Below, in pieces: positions 58,823 through 64,000 of a stretch of DNA of 64,000 nt; position 1 is the first letter of the stretch; every line of letters starts with the position of its first letter. The position numbers and the translations under genes were made by a program. The notes beneath the pieces are model-generated. The model was given only the letters and a program-made list of their open reading frames with translations. It was not told where the DNA came from and did not search any database. The stretch comes from Paramesorhizobium sp049065735. GTDB lineage: Bacteria > Pseudomonadota > Alphaproteobacteria > Rhizobiales > Rhizobiaceae. The stretch spans positions 1 through 64,000 of the forward strand of contig NZ_JBAKHD010000002.1 of the NCBI RefSeq assembly GCF_049065735.1, in the 5' to 3' direction.

Positions 58823-59980
58823 CTAAGCCGCCAAATCCGCCACCACCGCGTCGAGCAGCAGCGCGCCCTCCGGTGTGGCGCGGATGCGGGTGCGGGTCAT
58901 CGGCTCGATCAGGCCTTGGCCGATAAGCCCCTCCAGCCTGCCCTCGTCAATCTCGTGCCCGGTCAGGCGGCGGTAGCGGGTAAGGTCCACACCTTCGGTC
59001 AGGCGCAGGCCCATCATCAGGAACTCGTCGCCCTCCTGATCGGGCGTCAGATATTCTTCCTCGACGATGCCATGGCCGTCGCGCTCGGCCTTTTCGGCCC
59101 AAGTCTCGGGATGGCGCTCGGTCATGGTGACGGTGCGCACGCCGTTTTCGATGAAGCGGCCATGGGCGCCCGGCCCGATGCCGGCATATTCGCCATAGCG
59201 CCAGTAGACCAGATTGTGCCGCGATTCGGCGCCCGGCGCGGCGTGGTTGGATATTTCGTAAGCCGGGAGACCCCGCGCTGCCGTCACCTCCTGCGTTTCG
59301 AGATAGAGCGCGGCGGCGTGGTCGCCATCGGGCGTCACCAGCTTGCCCGCCTTCCAGAGATTATAGAAGGGCGTGCCCTCCTCGATGGTGAGCTGATAGA
59401 GCGACAGGTGATCCGCCGCGAGTTCGATTGCCCGTTCCAGTTCCGCCCGCCAATCGGCGATGGTCTGGTCGGGGCGGGCATAGATGAGATCGAAGGACAG
59501 GCGCGGGAAAATCTCGCGGGCAAGGCCGATAGCCTTCAGCGCTTCCTCCACATTATGCAGCCGTCCGAGCCGCCGCAAATCCTGATCGTTCAGCGCCTGC
59601 ACGCCCATGGAAACGCGGTTGACGCCCGCCGCGCGATAGCCGCGAAAGCGCTCCGCCTCGACGCTCGACGGGTTGGCCTCAAGGGTGACCTCGACGCCGT
59701 CAGCGATGCTCCAGTTTGCTGCGATCTCGTTCAGCAGCCGCTCCACCGTGGCGGGCTCCATCAGGGAGGGCGTGCCGCCGCCCAGAAAGATACTGGTGAC
59801 AGTGCGCGGGCCTGTTCGCTGCCGTATCGTCCGCATCTCGCGGGCGAAGGCGGCGGCAAAGCGCGGCTGGTCCACCTGATGATGGCGGACATGGCTGTTG
59901 AAGTCGCAATAAGGGCATTTGGCCGCGCAGAACGGCCAATGGAGATAGACGCCGAAGCTGTCTTCGCCTCCCGCCATCAT
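58823..59980 (-). CDS. hemW: Heme chaperone/coproporphyrinogen-like radical SAM protein HemW
   Basis: The 385-residue radical SAM protein has the HemW signature FCAAKCPYCDFNSH (CxxxCxxC) and the HemW-specific YGEYAGIGPGAHG region with C-terminal EEEYLTPDQEGDEFLMMGLRL. HemW binds heme and transfers it to respiratory enzymes; it lacks true coproporphyrinogen dehydrogenase function. It overlaps rdgB by 4 bases. Confidence 0.95.
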   Translation of the reverse strand: MMAGGEDSFGVYLHWPFCAAKCPYCDFNSHVRHHQVDQPRFAAAFAREMRTIRQRTGPRTVTSIFLGGGTPSLMEPATVERLLNEIAANWSIADGVEVTLEANPSSVEAERFRGYRAAGVNRVSMGVQALNDQDLRRLGRLHNVEEALKAIGLAREIFPRLSFDLIYARPDQTIADWRAELERAIELAADHLSLYQLTIEEGTPFYNLWKAGKLVTPDGDHAAALYLETQEVTAARGLPAYEISNHAAPGAESRHNLVYWRYGEYAGIGPGAHGRFIENGVRTVTMTERHPETWAEKAERDGHGIVEEEYLTPDQEGDEFLMMGLRLTEGVDLTRYRRLTGHEIDEGRLEGLIGQGLIEPMTRTRIRATPEGALLLDAVVADLAA

Positions 59981-60624
59981 TCGATCCCGAGCGCATCGCG
60001 CGCGAAGAGACGGAAGGCGCGGGCGCGGTGCGAGAGCGCTTCGGCCATGCCCGGCTTCCAGCCATGTTTCTCCTCGGCGGACATTTCGCCGAAGGTCCGC
60101 TCATGGCCGTCGGGGAGGAACATCGGATCATAGCCGAAGCCCTGATCGCCGCGCGGCGGCCAGACGAGCGTGCCTTCCACCTCGCCGCGGTAGAAATCCG
60201 TATGGCCGTCCGGCCAGGCGATGCAGATGACCGAGACGAACCGCGCGGTACGCTTGTCCGGCGTCAGCGCGCCCTTCTCGCGCAGCGCATTTTCCACGCT
60301 GTGCATGCCATAAACGAAGTCGCGCGTGCCGTCGGGCAGTGCCGCCCAATTGGCGGTGTAGACACCAGGCGCGCCATCGAGCGCATCGACCGCGACGCCT
60401 GAATCGTCCGAGAGCGCCGGAAGGCCAGTGGCTTTTGCCGCGGCCAGCGCCTTGATGGCGGCGTTTTCCTCGAAGGTCGTGCCCGTCTCTTCCGGCTCGG
60501 GCAGGCCCAGTTCGCTAGCCGATTGCGTCTCGAAGCCGAACGGGCCGATCAGGTCATGGATTTCCTTAAGCTTGCCCTTGTTGTGGGTCGCGACGATCAG
60601 CCGCCCTTTTTCCAGTTTTCTCAT
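59977..60624 (-). CDS. rdgB: dITP/XTP nucleoside triphosphate pyrophosphatase
   Basis: The 215-residue house-cleaning enzyme hydrolyses dITP, ITP and XTP. LIVATHNKGKLKEI, TFEENAAIKA, ALSDDSGVAVDALDG and the nucleotide loop GFGYDPMF are all present, with SHRARAFRLF near the C-terminus. Start 60624 (MRKLEKG) shares bases with the stop of the VOC gene (ATGA); 60636 is an alternative 4 residues longer. Confidence 0.95.
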   Translation of the reverse strand: MRKLEKGRLIVATHNKGKLKEIHDLIGPFGFETQSASELGLPEPEETGTTFEENAAIKALAAAKATGLPALSDDSGVAVDALDGAPGVYTANWAALPDGTRDFVYGMHSVENALREKGALTPDKRTARFVSVICIAWPDGHTDFYRGEVEGTLVWPPRGDQGFGYDPMFLPDGHERTFGEMSAEEKHGWKPGMAEALSHRARAFRLFARDALGIE

Positions 60625-61037
60625 TTCATATTCCATAGTTCCGGCTCGCCGAATTCGAGCGAATTGCCTGATGGATCGCGGAAATAGAGCGAATGGGCGC
60701 CATTCGGCCACTCGACCTCGCTTTCGATTTCCACGCCGCTCGCTTCGAGATGCGCCTTCCATAGGGGGATTTCGGCTCGATCCGCCCGGAAACAGAGATG
60801 ACCTGCCCCTCTGGTGCCGTGGGTGGGGACAGGCAGCGCCCCCGGTGCGGGAGGCTTGATGGTCTCATCGGCATTGAAGAGCAGCACAACGCCTGCGCCG
60901 CAACGGAAAAAGGCGTTGCGATGGTCAGGCTCGCGCACCAGTTCCAGACCCAGCACGTCGCGATAAAAAGCCACGGCGCGCGGCAGATCCGTGACATAGA
61001 GCGCGGATTCCAGAACGGCGGCGGGCTGCATTTTCAT
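60621..61037 (-). CDS. VOC superfamily (glyoxalase/dioxygenase-like) protein
   Basis: The 138-residue protein has two beta-alpha-beta-beta-beta modules: ALYVTDLPRAVAFYRDVLGLEL at the start and HLCFRADRAEIPLWKAHLEASG, with SLYFRDPSGNSLEFGEPE at the end, the typical VOC metal-ligand layout (His, Glu). The substrate is unknown. It lies within the rph-rdgB-hemW cluster and overlaps rdgB. Confidence 0.88.
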   Translation of the reverse strand: MKMQPAAVLESALYVTDLPRAVAFYRDVLGLELVREPDHRNAFFRCGAGVVLLFNADETIKPPAPGALPVPTHGTRGAGHLCFRADRAEIPLWKAHLEASGVEIESEVEWPNGAHSLYFRDPSGNSLEFGEPELWNMK

Positions 61038-61058
61038 AGCCTATCCTCCCTGGCGCCT

Positions 61059-61775
61059 TCAGGCCACCGCCATCTTTTGCAGGGAAACGAGCCGGTTGAT
61101 GCCCGTGCGCGCCAACTGCATAAGCGCGCCGAACTGCTCCTCCGTGAACGGCTCGCCCTCGGCGGTGCCCTGGATTTCCACGATGCCGCCCTTGCCGGTC
61201 ATGACGAAGTTGGCGTCGGTCCCGGCGGTCGAATCCTCGGCATAGTCGAGGTCGATAACCGGCTCGCCGTTCGATATGCCGCAGGAGATGGCGGCGACAT
61301 GATCCTTCAGAACCTTCTCCACCTTCACCATCTGGCGCGTTTCCATCCAGCGCAGGCACTCATAGAGCGCCACCCATCCGCCGGTAATGGCGGCGGTGCG
61401 GGTGCCGCCATCGGCCTGGATGACGTCGCAATCGATGGTGATCTGCTGTTCGCCCAGCGCCTGGAGATCGACCACGGCGCGTAAGGAGCGGCCGATCAAG
61501 CGCTGGATTTCCAGCGTGCGTCCGCCCTGCTTGCCGGAGGAAGCCTCGCGGCGCATGCGCTCGCCGGTGGAGCGGGGCAGCATGCCATATTCGGCCGTCA
61601 CCCAGCCCTTGCCGGTATTGCGCATCCAGCCCGGAACCTTCTCCTCAAGGCTCGCCGTGCAGAGCACATGCGTATCGCCGAAACGGACCAGGCAGGACCC
61701 TTCGGCATGTTTGGAAACGCCGCGCTCGAAAGAGACGGCGCGCATTTCGTCTGCGGCGCGCTTGGATGGACGCAT
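61059..61775 (-). CDS. rph: Ribonuclease PH
   Basis: The 238-residue phosphorolytic exoribonuclease trims tRNA 3' ends. MRPSKRAADEMRAVSFERGV, the conserved GWVTAEYGMLPRSTGERMRREAS, GRTLEIQRLIGRSLRAVVDL and CDVIQADGGTRTAAITGG are intact. Start 61775 is the family start; a longer upstream frame would reach into the promoter region. It is divergent from hrcA. Confidence 0.97.
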   Translation of the reverse strand: MRPSKRAADEMRAVSFERGVSKHAEGSCLVRFGDTHVLCTASLEEKVPGWMRNTGKGWVTAEYGMLPRSTGERMRREASSGKQGGRTLEIQRLIGRSLRAVVDLQALGEQQITIDCDVIQADGGTRTAAITGGWVALYECLRWMETRQMVKVEKVLKDHVAAISCGISNGEPVIDLDYAEDSTAGTDANFVMTGKGGIVEIQGTAEGEPFTEEQFGALMQLARTGINRLVSLQKMAVA

Positions 61776-61857
61776 GGGGACCCTCGATTCATATTGTCTG
61801 ATTGGGCTTTTAGGCCGCAATGAGGGAAATAGAAAGATACTTAAGGGCAGCGCGCCT

Positions 61858-61885
61858 TTGACCGCCGTATGGGCGCGCATATATA
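61858..61885 (+). promoter_or_regulatory. Candidate sigma-70-type promoter of hrcA-grpE
   Basis: TTGACC and TATATA are separated by 16 bases, with the -10 element about 50 bases upstream of the hrcA ATG. It is the best promoter match in the rph-hrcA divergent region. Confidence 0.6.
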
Positions 61886-61934
61886 TTTATGTTCAACTCA
61901 GCCATTCAGGCCTGATGGAGCCCGTGCAACGGAC

Positions 61935-63005
61935 ATGACGAAAGCAGCAGTTCCCGAAACACTTGCGACCCTCGACCAGCGCTCGCGCGATATTTTCCGG
62001 CGCATCGTGGAAAGCTATCTGGGCGACGGCGAGCCGGTCGGTTCACGCAATCTCTCCCGTCTTCTGCCGCTGGCGCTGTCGCCGGCGACGATCCGCAATG
62101 TGATGAGCGATCTGGAGCAATTAGGCCTCATCTACGCGCCGCATGTCTCGGCGGGGCGCCTGCCGACGCAGTTGGGTTTACGCTTCTTCGTCGATGCGTT
62201 TCTCGAGGTGGGGGACCTGCCGCCGGACGAGCGCAAATCGATCGAGACGCAGGTGCGCGCCGCCGGCAGCGGCAACTCAGTGGAAAAAGTGCTGACCGAG
62301 GCGAGCCAGATCCTCTCCGGCCTGTCGCGCGGCGCGGGGCTGGTGCTCGCCACCAAAGCGGAAGGCGCGCTCAAGCATATCGAATTCGTGCGGCTGGAGC
62401 CGACGCAGGCGCTCGCCGTGCTCGTCACCCAAAGCGGCGACGTGGAAAACCGTATCATCTCGCTGCCCCCGGGCGTGACGGCCTCGCAACTGGCCGAGGC
62501 ATCCAACTTCCTCAACGCGCATATCCAGGGCCGCACGCTCTCCGAAGCGCGCAGCGAGCTGGCGCGGCTCAAGGAGGAGACGAAGCAGGAGCTCGACACG
62601 CTGTCACAGCATCTGGTCGAGCAGGGCCTCGCGATCTGGAGCGGCGGCGGCAATGACCAGCCGACGCGGCTCATCGTACGCGGGCGCGCCAATCTTCTTG
62701 AAAACATCCATGCGCAGGAGGATGTCGAGCGGCTGCGGCACCTCTTCGACGATCTTGAAACCAAGGAAGGCATGATCCAGCTCCTCGAACTGGCCGAGGC
62801 AGGATCAGGCGTGCGCATCTTCATCGGCTCGGAGAACAAGCTCTTCTCGCTGTCCGGCTCATCGCTCATCGTCGCGCCCTATCGCGACGCGGAGCAGCGG
62901 GTGGTGGGCGCTCTCGGCGTCATCGGCCCGACGCGGCTCAACTATGCCCGCATCGTGCCGATGGTGGATTACACGGCGCAGCTCGTTTCGCGGCTGTTGC
63001 GCTAG
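61935..63005 (+). CDS. hrcA: Heat-inducible transcription repressor HrcA
   Basis: The 356-residue repressor has a winged-helix N-terminus (RRIVESYLGDGEPVGSRNLSR, SPATIRNVMSDLEQLGLI) and the HrcA effector domain, ending GALGVIGPTRLNYARIVPMVDYTAQL. HrcA normally binds CIRCE elements at groESL; no CIRCE is visible in this window. ATG 61935 is the motif-supported start. grpE follows 95 bases downstream. Confidence 0.96.
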   Translation: MTKAAVPETLATLDQRSRDIFRRIVESYLGDGEPVGSRNLSRLLPLALSPATIRNVMSDLEQLGLIYAPHVSAGRLPTQLGLRFFVDAFLEVGDLPPDERKSIETQVRAAGSGNSVEKVLTEASQILSGLSRGAGLVLATKAEGALKHIEFVRLEPTQALAVLVTQSGDVENRIISLPPGVTASQLAEASNFLNAHIQGRTLSEARSELARLKEETKQELDTLSQHLVEQGLAIWSGGGNDQPTRLIVRGRANLLENIHAQEDVERLRHLFDDLETKEGMIQLLELAEAGSGVRIFIGSENKLFSLSGSSLIVAPYRDAEQRVVGALGVIGPTRLNYARIVPMVDYTAQLVSRLLR

Positions 63006-63100
63006 CTCACGAGATGATGCATTTCTTCACAAGCACTTGATTTTCAAAATATGAAGCTCGATATCCGGGCGACGACGATTTTTCAGAACGGAAGAAGAGA

Positions 63101-63805
63101 ATGGCTGAAGAGAAGCATAAGGACGAGGCTGCCGATCTGCATCAGCGCGACATCAACAATCCCCGGGATCGCGATGCGCTGAAGCGCGCGGCCGACGATT
63201 TCCTGAAATCCAGGAAGGCCGAGGCGAAAGCCGAAGCGGCGGAGGATGAAGCGGAAGCAGAGGCCGACCCGGTTGCGGAGCTTCAGGCTGAGAACAGCGA
63301 ATTGAAGGACCAGCTCCTGCGGCTTGCCGCCGACATGGAGAATTTGCGCAAGCGCACCGCCCGCGATGTGCAGGACGCCAGGACTTACGCCGTCACCAAT
63401 TTCGCGCGCGACATGCTCGCTGTGTCGGACAATCTGGCCCGCGCGCTGGAGGCTATTCCGGCAGAAGCGCTGGAGGCGGGCGATACGGGCCTTAAGGCGC
63501 TCGCCGAAGGCGTGGAGATGACGGAACGCGCCATGCTTTCCACGCTGGAGCGCCATGGCGTGAAGAAGATCGAGCCCGAGGGCCAGAAATTCGACCCGCA
63601 TTTCCACCAGGCGATGTTCGAAATCCCCAATGCCGAGGTGCCGAACAACACGGTGCTGCAGGTGGTACAGGCAGGGTATGTCATCGGCGACCGCGTGCTG
63701 CGGCCGGCGCTCGTAGGCGTCTCGCGCGGCGGTCCGAAGCAGGCGGCGACCGAGGCGCCAGCGGAGCCGGGACCGGTCGATCCGCAGGCGGAAAAGGACG
63801 CTTAA
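63101..63805 (+). CDS. grpE: Nucleotide exchange factor GrpE
   Basis: The 234-residue DnaK co-chaperone has a long Glu/Ala-rich N-terminus and coiled coil (ELQAENSELKDQLLRLAADMENLRKRTARDVQDARTYA in register), NFARDMLAVSDNLARALEA and the C-terminal beta-wing ending QAGYVIGDRVLRPALVGVS. The acidic N-terminus and the PA/E-rich tail are longer than in E. coli, as is usual here. dnaK is not in the window. Confidence 0.96.
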   Translation: MAEEKHKDEAADLHQRDINNPRDRDALKRAADDFLKSRKAEAKAEAAEDEAEAEADPVAELQAENSELKDQLLRLAADMENLRKRTARDVQDARTYAVTNFARDMLAVSDNLARALEAIPAEALEAGDTGLKALAEGVEMTERAMLSTLERHGVKKIEPEGQKFDPHFHQAMFEIPNAEVPNNTVLQVVQAGYVIGDRVLRPALVGVSRGGPKQAATEAPAEPGPVDPQAEKDA

Positions 63806-63815
63806 GGGGCGATAC

Positions 63816-63967
63816 GCGCCCTCCCTCCCCCTTGCGGGGAGGGTTGGCCTGAAGGGCCGGGTGGGGGTGGTGATGTTTACGCCACTCTCTCCAGCAAAAG
63901 TGCAAACGTCACCACCCCCATCCGTCTGCTCCGCAGACACCTTCCCCGCCAGGGGGAAGGAGGGCGC
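63816..63967. repeat. MITE-like element B (152 bp)
   Basis: Left end GCGCCCTCCCTCCCCC and right end, inverted, GCGCCCTCCTTCCCCC begin imperfect terminal repeats of about 60 bp that also share GGGTGGGGGTGGTGA-type sequence. It is non-coding and follows grpE by 10 bases. Sequence family differs from elements A1/A2. The last 33 bases of the window after it hold nothing identifiable. Confidence 0.75.
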
Positions 63968-64000
63968 CTTACGCAGCCTACCCCTCCACCGTCACTCCCT

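Noticed and set aside
61776..63100. CIRCE element for HrcA
   Set aside because: No TTAGCACTC-N9-GAGTGCTAA-like repeat was seen upstream of hrcA or grpE.
1..64000. CRISPR array, rRNA operon or prophage
   Set aside because: No regularly spaced repeats, no rRNA sequence and no run of phage structural genes were found.

Overview
The window reads as chromosomal DNA of a GC-rich alphaproteobacterium of the order Hyphomicrobiales (Rhizobiales). The support is the gene content and neighbourhoods: hrcA-grpE diverging from rph-rdgB-hemW-rsmI, ubiE-ubiB-coaBC, dapB-gpmA, an NDUFA9-like reductase, the cysG-DUF2849-cysI-cysH-DUF934 sulfur cluster and a B12-dependent metH behind a cobalamin riboswitch. 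Genus cannot be fixed by eye. Coding density is high and most genes sit in operons with 1-4 base overlaps.

Layout. 1-1.8 kb is an accessory patch of visibly lower GC: the right end of an IS3-family element that has cut off the end of an OLD-like ATPase/TOPRIM gene, which is itself coupled to a KTSC-domain gene. 1.85-13.6 kb holds housekeeping genes (small lipoprotein, lepA, NDUFA9-like, uppP, GST, queG, an SDR, a membrane methyltransferase, mepA, mgsA, glk) interrupted by a RES/Xre toxin-antitoxin pair. 13.7-17.3 kb has an MsbA-like ABC exporter whose 3' end carries an antisense fragment of a tRNA-Leu gene, then dapB, gpmA and the intact tRNA-Leu(CAG). 17.3-28 kb carries ynfA, a Phd/PIN pair, a TSUP permease, a nuclease-like EEP protein, cardiolipin synthase, an HdeD-like protein, prfC, an APH(3')-like kinase, an ECF41 sigma factor with its AhpD-like partner, and coaBC with an unexpected FitA-like N-terminus. 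28-41.9 kb has ubiB, ubiE, upp, a second Phd/PIN pair, a hydrolase and a long nucleoside uptake and salvage operon (ABC ATPase, hydrolase-like protein, two permeases, cdd, PNP, deoC, deoA) whose binding protein lies just upstream behind slyX. 42-50 kb has msrA, tRNA-Ser(GGA) next to a MazEF pair, a DUF72 protein, an RcnB-like protein and metH with its B12 riboswitch. 50-57 kb has an O6-alkylguanine methyltransferase, a Dabb protein, a ferredoxin/ferredoxin reductase pair and the assimilatory sulfate reduction operon. 57-64 kb has yraN, rsmI, hemW, rdgB, a VOC protein, rph, hrcA and grpE.

Themes. Four complete type II toxin-antitoxin modules are spread over about 40 kb, three of them with recognisable palindromic or repeated operator candidates, and an antitoxin-type DNA-binding domain is fused to CoaBC. 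Three short terminal-inverted-repeat (MITE-like) elements, one pair of exact 32-bp inverted repeats and two copies of a GCATGAT hairpin repeat occupy gaps between genes. The sulfite reductase has no CysJ flavoprotein nearby; the ferredoxin and ferredoxin-NADP reductase immediately downstream on the same strand are the natural electron supply by inference. Most standing to be new: the FitA-CoaBC fusion with its repeat operator, and the tRNA-Leu fragment inside the ABC transporter gene. All calls come from reading the sequence; no database search was run.
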